Positions 13,501 to 23,452 of a DNA stretch of 64,000 nucleotides are shown piece after piece; position 1 is the stretch's first letter, and each line of letters begins with the position of its first letter. The notes beneath the pieces were generated by a model. The model searched no databases, was not told where the DNA came from, and was given only the letters and a program-made list of their open reading frames with translations. Source of the stretch: Medicago truncatula (taxonomy: Eukaryota > Streptophyta > Magnoliopsida > Fabales > Fabaceae). A program made the translations under genes and the position numbers. The DNA is taken from contig NC_053042.1 of NCBI RefSeq assembly GCF_003473485.1, forward strand, positions 5,789,501-5,853,500, in the 5' to 3' direction.

Positions 13501-14662
13501 CATGACGTGTTGGGTCACCTGCTATTGGGCCACTTGAGCCACACTCTAGATATTCTGTCATGGGTGTGAGAAGGTGTATTGGACTGTTGAGAGTCCCTAA
13601 TTAGATGAAACATGACTTTAAATTGTGTTTCACATTATAAGCCAGTCATGAATTAGGTCCAACCCAAATTTTAAGAACTATTATCATTAAGATGTAAAAA
13701 TGATGTAATCCAGATATGAAGTATTTGAGGGGTCCATAGCTTCTTGTTCTTCATTTGAATATTGGAGTTTAGCTTGGGGTCATAGGTGTCTGTTCGCGTT
13801 TGCTGCGAGGATTGCTCTGCTCTAGTTTCATTAATAATTAACAATACTACTTTCTCCCTTATTTTGATAGGAACTATTCTTATGCAAGTATATGATGGTT
13901 TGTTGGGTTTTTTTAAGTTTCAGTGTCAGGAGTCTAGTGTTTGGTCGCCCTCAATCAGCTTGTTCCATGGTTGAAAACACTAAAAATAATTGTTGTTTTC
14001 ATCATCTTGTTTAGGCTGTGTGCGACCTACTTGACTTTTATACTTATACTACTAAGATATTTGTTTTAAGACATGCGTTTTGATTTTTGTGATAGGATGT
14101 TATGATTCTCGACCATTCAATGTTTGCTGGGATTGCTGATATGCATGATAGGCACAGGGATATGCGGCTTGATGTTGATAACATGTCTTACGAGGTAAAC
14201 CTAGTTTCAACATTTGGATCCATGTGTTAATGGAAATGTATAAACAGTGTATGAAAATCCCTGATTGTGCAATACTTTTGAATCTAATAGGAGTTATTGG
14301 CTCTGGAAGAACGCATTGGAAATGTCAGCACAGGATTGAATGAGGAGACCATTATGAAACATTTGAAACAGAAGAAATACTCAGTTGATGGATTGGGTTC
14401 ACAGAGTGAGACAGAACCCTGCTGTGTTTGTCAGGTAAACCATGATTTTTTTCTGTTTTCTTTGTCAATTGCATGCATGTGATGTGCACATGGGATCTTG
14501 TTCTTACCACATGAATTATATGATGCACAGGAGGAGTTTAAAAATGAAGATGATATTGGATCATTGGATTGCGGGCATGATTATCACATCGACTGTATTA
14601 AACAGTGGCTAACCCATAAGAATATCTGTCCAATTTGTAAGACAACAGGCTTGGCAACATGA
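10548..14662 (+). CDS. MBR1: RING-H2 E3 ubiquitin ligase, MBR1/MBR2-like
   Basis: Five coding exons join in frame: 10548-12248, 12491-12541, 14096-14194, 14291-14434 and 14531-14662, giving 708 residues. The long first exon encodes a Ser/Asn/Pro-rich, probably disordered region with one basic patch (SCKRKAVEG). The following exons encode the conserved block DVMILDHSMFAG...DMRLDVDNMSYEELLALEERIG. The last two encode a RING-H2 finger: C-x2-C, 14 residues, C-x-H-x2-H-x2-C, 10 residues, C-P-I-C, complete for zinc binding. In Arabidopsis MBR1 and MBR2 bind the Mediator subunit MED25/PFT1 and trigger its ubiquitination, promoting flowering; that role is inferred by family. The ATG at 10548 is the first in the exon and keeps the whole frame open. 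The RING lies at the C-terminus, as usual for this family. The last digit of the symbol (1 or 2) is uncertain. Confidence 0.9.
12570..13050 (+). repeat. tandem duplication inside intron 2, about 248-bp unit
   Basis: The stretch from GACCAATGCACTGATCACTAG to TAGAGGTCATCACACC occurs twice, starting near 12573 and 12820. The second copy carries small deletions and a local duplication of CTCAAACTTGCACTTATA. It lies within the intron between the second and third coding exons of the RING-H2 gene and does not affect the reading frame. Confidence 0.8.
13054..13260 (+). mobile_element. TRIM-type retroelement remnant
   Basis: The sequence GGTTTTGTAGGGTTGAATT runs into AAGATGGTGTCAAAG, which resembles an LTR end followed by a degraded primer-binding site (TGGTATCAGAGC, complementary to initiator tRNA-Met). 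A diverged second LTR seems to follow (CATTGAGAAAAACATTCAAG...). It is old and lies in intron 2 of the RING-H2 gene. Confidence 0.4.
13376..13676 (+). mobile_element. TRIM retroelement with two degraded LTRs
   Basis: The left LTR runs from TGTTGAGAGTTCCACATTGG (13376) to GTTTAAGA at about 13483. Behind it is TGGTATCATAAC, a mutated initiator-tRNA-Met primer-binding site. The right LTR runs from TGTTGAGAGTCCCTAATTAG (13585) to TTTTAAGA at about 13676. The internal part is only about 100 bp and has no coding capacity, as expected of TRIM elements. It lies in intron 2 of the RING-H2 gene. Confidence 0.6.
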
Positions 14663-15214
14663 GGCTTGTGACTCATATATTCTATTCTATCTTATTATAA
14701 GATAAGATGAACACATAGAGGTCAAGAAAACTGGCACAATTAGTCAGGAAAATTCTGCTTAATTGAAGTTGAAGTTTCTGGTGCCTTTGTTACTTATTAA
14801 ATGGCCGTTAAGATTTAGCCAAATTTTCTTTATTATCATTTTTTGTTTTATTTGGGGAAACCAATTATCTCCCGGTTAAGGTGAAACATGAGATGATTGG
14901 TGTTGGATGAAGGAATATTTCTAAACTCTAGCTGATAAAGATTGTTTTACATTTGGGAAATTTCTATACATAGCTATATTTTGCTCTTATTGGTTTCATT
15001 CATGTTATGATTGATGATATGTGGGATATAACTTTGAACGGTAAAATAGATATTAAAATGGTTTAGGGGCTATCTTTCAATCATCCCACATTTCTAAAAA
15101 ATCACACATGGTTTTGGTAGTGTGTTTCTAGACTGTATAATATTTGCATTTTGCCAGATAGGTTTATGCCAATAGTTTAGGGTAGGAAAGGTTTATGCCA
15201 ATAGTTTAAGGTGA
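14663..15214. other. 3' UTR and downstream intergenic sequence
   Basis: The 3' UTR of the RING-H2 gene probably ends within the first few hundred bases. A direct repeat of the phrase GGTTTATGCCAATAGTTTA occurs at about 15161 and 15190. No other gene is seen. Confidence 0.4.
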
Positions 15215-15363
15215 TTGCTCAATAAGCCCCTCAAATTGCCCAATCAATCCATCAGTTCGTAACCTCCCTCTGACCATTTTTTGGGAGTAAAACTGCACCG
15301 GGTTGTAACCCTTGGCGGTTATTTTTCTGTAATTATGAGCAGTTGGTGGGGCTTATTGAGCAA
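15215..15363. mobile_element. small MITE with 16-bp inverted ends
   Basis: TTGCTCAATAAGCCCC at 15215 is exactly inverted at 15348-15363. The inside has no coding frame. No clear target duplication is visible, so the superfamily cannot be named. Confidence 0.5.
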
Positions 15364-16082
15364 AAACCATAGTTCAAAGTCGTGAAACTGGTAGGCCCAC
15401 GCCCCCATTATGTATGATTATTGGCTTTGAAATATAAATGGGCCTAACACATGTTGAAGTGAACTCATACATTTTTTTTTACTATTACTTTTCCCACCAT
15501 ATGCCTTTTCTCGCGTGCCCTATTTTTTTTCAATTTTGTCCGGATTTTGGTGTTCGTGGGGAGACATAGAGGGCACATGGGCCTTTAGGGAACAAGAGAC
15601 CATGATGGTCAACATGACACCCAGGCAAACCAACCTCACACCCAGACTGACCCCTTCCCTATTGATCGATCACATGACCCTTGATGGATTTCCAAAGAGG
15701 CCTTTTTCTATGAAAGGCCAACGATGGAAACACATCGTTGTAGAGGAGAAGAGGAGAAAGAAAAAGGTGTGCAAATGTTTGAGGAAATGAACCATATTTA
15801 TAGGGGAGGGGGGTTAAAAAAACGTGGGAAAGCCATCAATTCCGGTCAAAAAATGTGTAGAAACACGTTTTTCAACTTGACCACCGTCCAAAACATTTGA
15901 AAAACGTTTTCTTTGTGGTGCAGACCACCGGCCAAAAGCTTCTGGTGTAATCCGGAATACACATATATTCCGAAGTATATATTCCAGAAACATACGATGT
16001 TGAGGTGAACAAAGGGAAACTTGAGACTTTGAGTATGGTGAGGGTTGGTTCGAATTTTAGAATCCGGATTTATTCAGCATTG
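15364..16082. other. left part of accessory island 1, no intact gene
   Basis: The composition changes here: words such as AATCCGGA and CCACCGGCCA are frequent. A reverse-strand TATA-like box (TATTTATA on the + strand, about 15795) sits beside GGGGAGGGGGG, recalling the reverse-strand promoters at 34714 and 35495. The 91-codon + strand frame at 15515-15790 has no recognisable domain and I do not call it a gene. Confidence 0.35.
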
Positions 16083-16146
16083 GATTCTTTTGTGTGTCCC
16101 ACATTGCACCAACAATTTTTTGTGGTCCACAATGCCCACATACCTC

Positions 16147-16154
16147 TATAAATA
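16147..16154 (+). promoter_or_regulatory. TATA box of PB1-like gene 1
   Basis: TATAAATA lies 46 bases before the ATG at 16201, in the context CCTCTATAAATAGGGG. That spacing fits a plant core promoter with a very short leader. The surrounding 16083-16155 region is repeated at 16946-17016, where the second copy drives no PB1-like frame but precedes the hairpin cluster. Confidence 0.6.
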
Positions 16155-16200
16155 GGGGTCCCTATTTTCATTACAAGTAAACTACATCAGAGAAAAAAAC

Positions 16201-16632
16201 ATGGAATTACCTGACTTTGATCCGAACACCAAGCTAGTGGCAGTCTACTACAACGGTGGAACACCACCGCATCTGTTTAGGATTCGAGACGATGTCACCC
16301 TCTTCGAGCTGAAGGAGGAGCTGGATCAAATCAACCGTCAATTCAACCACAAAGACACGAGGAGGGTGGTTAGAGTTGAATATTGATGTCCATTGTTCGA
16401 CTCAGCCGGATCTATTCGCTTCAGCCGGATGAAACTCAAGAACGACGATGTGCGAACCATGTTCTACGTGTTTGTTCAGCATAGTACAAGAGGACCGATC
16501 GAGTTGGACGCTTCGTTGGTTAGATCTGCTGAACAAATTCGGAAAAGTTTGCACCGGGCCAGAAACTACGAAGAGATCCGGGCTCTGCTGGAGGGACCAG
16601 AGGAAGAAGAAGTTAGTTTAGATGATCCATGA
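16201..16632 (+). pseudogene. PB1-like domain gene 1, interrupted by an in-frame TGA
   Basis: One frame runs from ATG 16201 to TGA 16630, broken only by TGA at 16384-16386. Residues before the break (VYYNGGTPPHLF...DTRRVVRVEY) and after it (CPLFDSAGSIRFSRMKLK, VRTMFYVF, GPIELDASLVRSAEQ) align along their whole length with the protein at 33074. I think the fold is the short PB1-like domain found at the N-terminus of some plant transposon-related and retained proteins; this is from memory. Where gene 2 has the codons for K-R, gene 1 has TGA-TGT, which would come from CGA-CGT by two C-to-T changes. The full product would be about 143 residues with an acidic tail (PEEEEVSLDDP). A TATA box and short leader are intact, so it may still be transcribed. 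Alternatively only the 61-residue N-terminal part is made. Function is unknown. Confidence 0.6.
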
Positions 16633-16726
16633 TAATGTGCTGTGTTTTAATTAATCGCGTGTTTTATGTTGTTTTAATTGCGTGTTAGTTATGTGTTGTT
16701 GAATTAAGTTGTTCCATTATGTTTTG

Positions 16727-16728
<2 letters not shown>

Positions 16729-16794
<66 letters not shown>
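16729..16794. repeat. AT dinucleotide microsatellite
   Basis: A nearly pure (AT)n run of about 66 bases follows the PB1-like gene 1 by about 100 bases. It could fold on itself and may vary between individuals. Confidence 0.9.
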
Positions 16795-16797
<3 letters not shown>

Positions 16798-16945
16798 CTA
16801 AACTTTCATTATGTTTTAATTTACGTAAAATATGTTCATTTAATCGATAAAATAACCAAAGATATGGTTTTCGGATTACGAAATCCGGATTTACCTAGGG
16901 CGTATGTGTGTTCCGGAAAATGAAATCCGGAATACCTCAGCATAA

Positions 16946-17016
16946 GATTCTTTTGTACGTACCACATTGCACCAAGAATTTATGTGGTCCACAACATCCA
17001 AGGACCTCTATAAATA
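16946..17016 (+). promoter_or_regulatory. second copy of the PB1-like gene promoter
   Basis: From GATTCTTTT to the TATA box (TATAAATA, 17009-17016) this block matches 16083-16154, including CCACATTGCACCAA, TGTGGTCCACAA and CCTCTATAAATA, at a spacing of about 863 bases. Behind it there is no PB1-like frame; instead the first of three hairpins starts about 65 bases after the TATA box. It is a good candidate promoter for a hairpin-bearing transcript. Confidence 0.55.
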
Positions 17017-17080
17017 TATCCTCTTCGGTTTTCAGCTTCAACACCATAAAAACACACAAATACAACAAAGAAAACCATGC

Positions 17081-17187
17081 AAATTTTTGTCATTAAGCTG
17101 AGGATCTTCCTCACGTTGCCGCAAATATATGAGTTAGCTCTCTATTTGACGGCGTGATGAAGATCTTCTGCATGCTGTCAAAAATAC
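17081..17187 (+). ncRNA. microRNA-precursor-like hairpin 1
   Basis: The left arm (about 17083-17120, core GAGGATCTTCCTCACGTTG) pairs with the right arm (about 17149-17187, core CGTGATGAAGATCTTC) around a loop of about 25 nt. About 28 of 38 positions are Watson-Crick pairs and several more are G-U; the mismatches are spread singly, as in plant microRNA precursors. The unit is repeated with a 133-base period as hairpin 2. The arms can be read as ...RKILS... and ...MKIF..., resembling the C-terminal part of PB1-like proteins. No mature small RNA is known to me. Confidence 0.5.
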
Positions 17188-17211
17188 AAACAAGCACACC
17201 AAAGAGACCAT

Positions 17212-17318
17212 GCAAATTTTTGTCATTGTGCTGAGGATCTTTCTTATGCTGTTTTAAATATATAGATCTCTATATAACAACTTGATGAAGATCCTCAACA
17301 TGCTATCAAAAATATATA
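17212..17318 (+). ncRNA. microRNA-precursor-like hairpin 2, tandem copy of hairpin 1
   Basis: It shares the lead-in CCATGCAAATTTTTGTCATT with hairpin 1. The left arm core CTGAGGATCTTTCTTATG faces the right arm core TGATGAAGATCCTCAACATG. The arms have diverged from hairpin 1 at matching positions in both strands, so pairing is largely kept. The right arm reads MKILNMLSK in one frame, close to the family motif (N/D)EDIxNxL seen in PB1-like gene 2. Expression is unproven. Confidence 0.5.
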
Positions 17319-17362
17319 GATACTCCTTGATGCCTCCTTGATACATAGATAACTCAAAAATA

Positions 17363-17455
17363 TCAAGAGGTTGTTATGAGTTAGATCTTGCTACCTGTTA
17401 GATGAATATGTCATTTGACAAGGCAGCAGGATCTAACTCAAAGAAATCCTCTTGA
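17363..17455 (+). ncRNA. microRNA-precursor-like hairpin 3
   Basis: This is the tightest hairpin of the cluster. GAGTTAGATCTTGCTACCT (17378-17396) pairs with AGGCAGCAGGATCTAACTC (17421-17439): 17 Watson-Crick pairs, one G-U and one mismatch in 19, with a 24-nt loop. An 8-bp perfect lower stem (17363-17370 with 17448-17455) is separated by a 7/8-nt internal loop. The size fits a 21-nt duplex. The left arm reads ELDLAT and the right arm, on the reverse strand, reads ELDPAAL. Both resemble the IELDASL motif of PB1-like gene 1, as expected if the hairpin arose by inverted duplication of such a gene. Confidence 0.55.
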
Positions 17456-17690
17456 AAACACCTTCCCAAAAGATTCATCATTTATGTTATTATGGTTTTT
17501 TTTTTTAACTGTGTATCTGTCTCATGTTGCTTCAATTTATGTCATAAAATCCGGAAAACCTCAGTAAACATTTGGTCACGTTTCACCAAAGGTTAGGCCG
17601 GTTAGTGGAGTTTTAATACGATTTTTGGACGATTTTGAATGAAAAACACGTTTTCCTTGACTTCTAAATTACCTATGAATTGTTTTAGGC

Positions 17691-17886
17691 TATAAAAAGG
17701 CTTGAATCTTCAACATTTTCCTTCATTCTTCTTCACCCTCCTTTCTTACATTTTCTTCAATAAAATTTAGTTTTTTAGGTAGATTTTAGGAGTGTTAGTG
17801 GTGTCATGGTCATTGTTGACTGCTCATACGACCCCTGCAATTGCATTGCAGCTTATGCGGGGGTCGTATAACGGTCAACAGAGACC
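17691..17886 (+). ncRNA. hairpin 4 with its own TATA-like box
   Basis: TATAAAAA at 17691-17698 precedes a hairpin at 17808-17886. ATACGACCCCTGC (17826-17838) pairs fully (one G-U) with GCGGGGGTCGTAT (17857-17869). Below it GTTGAC/GTCAAC and GGTC/GACC pair across small internal loops. The same stretch also holds a 21-codon frame (ATG 17807 to TAA) that reads MVIVDCSYDPCNC..., but the strong pairing makes an RNA structure the likelier reason for conservation. Function is unknown. Confidence 0.4.
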
Positions 17887-17960
17887 CTTTACATCAAAGA
17901 AAGACACAAAATATTCATATCGTATTTGTCTGGATTATATATTACGGAAACACTAACAAT

Positions 17961-17988
17961 CTGGTCCGGATTACGTAATCCGGACCAG
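17961..17988. repeat. perfect 28-nt palindrome
   Basis: CTGGTCCGGATTAC is followed immediately by its exact reverse complement. The core word ATCCGGAT/TCCGGA recurs many times between about 15540 and 17990 (for example near 15950, 16066, 16871, 16928 and 17549), so this may be a feature of the repeat family that forms island 1. Confidence 0.8.
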
Positions 17989-18121
17989 GGGTATTTTTGG
18001 AATTTTTGCAGGGCGCCCGAGAAGGCTACAGGGTGGGAAAAGTAATAGTCATTTTTTTTTTGTTTCCTGTAGATTATCTTACGTCAGAGATGATACTATT
18101 TGAAAAATTGCTGTTGACACA

Positions 18122-18839
18122 TCTTGTTAGGCTTAGAAACATAAGTAAAAGACGTAAATGCCCCTCGGTAGTTAACTACCGAGAAAAACCTCGGCGGTTA
18201 ATTGCCGATGAGTTATTTCATACTTTTTCTCTTTCCACAAGCACATCACTTCACCTTCTGTGGTAGTGTTTCATTCACCTCTTCAAAACACCAATTTTGT
18301 TTAACAAACACCATTTTTATGTCTCCTCTTTATTCTATCTACAAGATAAATGGTTTTTGTTTCATCGTCATGTTGAAGGCAAAAATTATTCAGCAACCAT
18401 TCTCTAAAATTTGTTAATGATCCCAATTTGCAATCACATTGGTTGGATTTGGAATTGAGTAATTTTTAATAATTTAAAATTCTGCAATATAAATTATATA
18501 AAAATAAAACAAAGAAAAATAGTGAGGAATCAAAGTTAACCGCAATTTGGAGAATATTGATCATGAAGGCACAACAGATTGACAAACAAGTCCATAAATA
18601 GACAAATATGGAATTTGGTTCTCTTTTTAAATGAACAGCGTGGGTTAATTTTGGCTTGTATGTTAATACATGGTACATATGCCATAAATTATTGACAAGA
18701 AAATGGTGTTCGTTAAACGAAAAATGGTGTTTTGAAGAGGTGAAAGAAACACCACAGAAGGTGAAGTGATGTGCTTGTGGAAAAGTTAACTACCGAGGGA
18801 CATTTACGTCTTTTACTTGTGTTTCTAAGCCTAACAAGA
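18122..18839. mobile_element. foldback element with long inverted ends
   Basis: The left arm (18122-about 18325) is inverted in the right arm (about 18686-18839) with high identity, starting TCTTGTTAGGCTTAGAAACA. The left arm has an extra block holding a perfect 20-nt palindrome (18164-18183, CTCGGTAGTT and its inverse). The inside is AT-rich with no gene. Flanking bases do not show a target duplication, so the superfamily is open; a Mutator-type element is possible. Confidence 0.55.
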
Positions 18840-20418
<1,579 letters not shown>

Positions 20419-20691
20419 CCCATAACTACATCTCATATCATGCTACACATATAATGAAGTCTTTATACAACATTTTTGACTTGATAAACTCTTGTATAGT
20501 CACTCCAAGACATATTAAACATTACCACCGGTCCAATAAGGCATATAACAAACTCCAGGCTCGTTTAGATTTGGTAGTCACATTTAACAGATTGATTCAG
20601 CTGTCAGTTGATTCTCCATTAGTTGATTATGTGTCTACTGACACTATTGTGTTAGTATAAAAGACATTTAAGCTCATGAAATGTCAAAGGA

Positions 20692-20955
20692 GTCCATTGA
20701 TGAGAAGGGGCTAGGGAAAGCTTGAACCCAATTCCTACGGTGATGAATATAAGCGCAATTGAAATTCCAGGGGAGTTATACATTTGTGTATTGATAACAC
20801 CATTCACTATTTCTTGAAGCTCTATCTCTCCCCCGGACAAACCATATAGCCAAGAGAAACCATGAACCAGAATAGAAGAGCTTGCCCCACCCATGAGTAA
20901 ATATTTCATAGTAGCCTCATTAGACCGTACATCTTTCTTGGTATATCCAGATAGT
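20692..20955 (-). pseudogene. ndhB: nuclear insertion of a chloroplast ndhB fragment
   Basis: Read on the - strand, the stretch encodes [20 protein letters not shown], then ...[18 protein letters not shown]..., then ...[13 protein letters not shown]. This is an internal part of subunit 2 of the plastid NAD(P)H dehydrogenase complex (ndhB), as I recall that protein. Homology stops abruptly at both ends, with unrelated AT-rich sequence outside, no start and no further exon. It is therefore plastid DNA pasted into the nucleus (a NUPT), not a working gene. One visible change is S where the plastid protein usually has F (LAPFHQ). Few changes suggest a fairly recent insertion. Confidence 0.85.
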
Positions 20956-21188
20956 AGTTAGGAGCATCTTTTATAAAAAATTATTGGGTGTCCAAATTAA
21001 GCTCATTTATAGCCCATGACGCATAACTTAGTTAAATTGGTATGATGTTGACTTGAGATCTTAAAATATGGTTAACTCCTAGTCTCAAATTCGATTTTTT
21101 CCATTTCTAATCTTCATTGGCTAATGCCTTCTTAAAAAAAATTGATCATGGCACATTTCTTGTGAGTCTTAACAACCCATATCCTAAC

Positions 21189-21316
21189 TCCTACTTTCCC
21201 GTTTCTAAATATAAACAAATTTTACTTTTTAAGTTTATTTAATTAATGATGTATGTGGTCTATATTAATAAACCTAAAAAGTAAAATTTGCTTATATTTT
21301 AAAACGGAAGAAGAAA
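21189..21316. mobile_element. small MITE, possibly Stowaway-like
   Basis: The left half (CCCGTTTCTAAATATAAAC, AAATTTTACTTTTTAAG) is inverted in the right half (CCTAAAAAGTAAAATTT, TTTTAAAACGGAAGAAG). The element is about 130 bp and makes one hairpin. Its ends are too diverged to define a target duplication. Confidence 0.5.
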
Positions 21317-23090
21317 TACAAGTTACCTAACCAAAATTGGCAGTTATTTCAGCCTAGCAAAACTTGAGCCCCAAAAAGGGAAGTCTAGCAAAGAAAAACA
21401 GAGGTAGGTGTTTTATTTTCTATGGGAAAATTAAGAGCAACACAACACGGTACCAAAAGTTGCCTCGGGAATGTCACATTTTGGCTCTATAATAAATTCG
21501 TCTTGCTGGTCGTTTTTGGTTGGATAAGACTGTGATGATTACTATGACGTCTTTGACTTTATTGAATTCTTTATTTTTTTCCTTTTTCCATTTTCATTTT
21601 TCAATAGGCATTAAACCTTTTTCTTTTCCTTCATAATCTGAAAGAACAAATATTGATGAACACGTCAAGAAACAATAAAACAAAACTATATCTGACACTG
21701 CAATAAATAATCAGTTTTCTCATAGCAGAAAACCAATGAACATTTTTCTTCAAAATAAATATGCATTCATATTTTTATACTATTATTATTTTACTTTATC
21801 GCTTCGCACAATAATTGAGCCATGCCTTCATAAAAGATAATAAGATTTTTTTTTTTTTTGACAGAAATAAGAAAATATTATATATCCAAGATATCAGCAT
21901 ATTTTCAATAATGTTACGTACACATACATTTTTTTAAGACAATGTTTAACTTTGGTCCATTGTAAATTATCAATTTATCATAGAATTATATTTTGTTCAA
22001 TAGCTCTAGTACGTACACTTTGTTTTCCTGTTAATCACTTTGAAAATAATTAAAACTAGAATTCTCAATTCAGGATACTATGATTATCTACACCTCCTCC
22101 ACCAATCATATGTGATATAAACTCATACACACTTTCATTTTCATATATATAATTCAATGAGTTAAAAGGTGGTGCACTTTCAATGTAAATTTATTTTACT
22201 CAATTAAATCAGAACTCATTAATTATTTTACCACTTCTTACAAATAATTTCAACATATATTAAAGAGTGAATTAACGATGTTGCAGAATAGTAAACTGTA
22301 ATCGGATATTAGTATAAAACAATGTTGGTGCATGCACTTCAGACCCTAATCCACTTGCACCCTAAGAGATAGATGAAGAGATCCATTTGATTTAGAAAAG
22401 AATGAAAAAAACACGGTCAGAAAAAAACACAGTTAACATAAATGGTGTTTTTTCTTGACCAAAAAACATTAATGGTGATTTGGATATATACACATAGTAA
22501 AAGGAGATATATAATCGTTGGGGGTAAACTTAGTTTCAAATTCCAATCGCAGAAGAAAATATCATGGGGTATTAGGACGGATATGGAAACATCTTGAATA
22601 AAATATTATTTATATTGTTTTTTGATATAATTATAATGTGATTTGTGTTGTTGTTGAGAAATACTATGGTCATAAAAAATGATCGTATTTATATTCAATT
22701 TGTATGTGGTATTCAGGGTGGATCATACACTATCAATAAGTTTCTTACAAAAGATACAAGAGATATATGTACAAGAAATTATCTTCAACTAACTTCTTCA
22801 AAAACTACTAAATTTCTACCTATTTTCCAATCTCATTATATGAACAAGACTTAAAGATTTTCACTCATCTTAGATATTTACAATATTTTTCAACCCAATA
22901 ATCTTACTCTCAACTCTTAACCTCTACAATTCATTAGAGTCATTTCATATTGGTTTTATAAGATTACACAAAAAAGAAAAAAAAATATTTTCTTGACCTT
23001 TAAACATTAAACACACACTAAAATGACATGGAAAAACCCAAACCCTACAATAATTTGTAGCCTGATGCACCTCATGCACCTAGCCATGAC

Positions 23091-23120
23091 GAAAGCGCAT
23101 GGCTCCATACATGCGCTTTC
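23091..23120. promoter_or_regulatory. perfect short inverted repeat upstream of the bHLH gene
   Basis: GAAAGCGCATG and its exact inverse CATGCGCTTTC are separated by 8 bases, about 330 bases before the bHLH start codon. It contains CATGCG/CGCATG words. It could be a binding site for a dimeric regulator or chance. Confidence 0.3.
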
Positions 23121-23380
23121 AATGTGAGATTTTAAAGCATGTCACAACACTACTTATGTTACTACTCTAATTCTAGTTTTACTTTGTGGCAAGACAGGAT
23201 TTAAGAAGGTTTAAGAAAGTGGTAGAGAGAGAGAATACCAATTTAAAACGTTAATCCCGCTTCCATAAACCCAACGTCACTCTTTTTGTCCTGTTTTTCT
23301 ATTTCTAACCTTCTTGCTCAGCATATCATATACTACTTGCATATCACTTGAGAGAACAGAACAGAATAGAAAACCATCAA

Positions 23381-23382
<2 letters not shown>

Positions 23383-23415
<33 letters not shown>

Positions 23416-23433
23416 CTCTCTCTCTCTCTCTCA
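23383..23433 (+). repeat. CT-rich leader microsatellite of the bHLH gene
   Basis: Two CT runs separated by CATAT lie in the presumed 5' UTR, 20 bases before the ATG at 23453. CT-rich leaders are common in plant mRNAs. The frame upstream of the ATG stays open but has no earlier ATG. Confidence 0.7.
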
Positions 23434-23452
23434 AAGTTTCATAATAACAATA

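Larger units (their letters stand above)
20960..23340. other. intergenic upstream of the bHLH gene
   Basis: No coding gene is seen. The part nearest the bHLH gene must contain its promoter. A small MITE (21189-21316) and a short hairpin (23091-23120) are listed separately. Poly-T and AT-rich runs make up most of the rest. Confidence 0.4.

Noticed and set aside
15515..15790. 91-codon + strand frame in island 1
   Set aside because: No recognisable domain, and basic residues at the end come from an AG-rich tract; no paralogue is visible in the window.
16384..16386. TGA as a programmed readthrough or recoding site in PB1-like gene 1
   Set aside because: The context (TGA TGT) is not a known strong readthrough signal, there is no recognisable stem-loop element, and a CpG C-to-T change explains it more simply.
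22645..22854. 69-codon + strand frame
   Set aside because: AT-rich, no domain, no leader or splice context.
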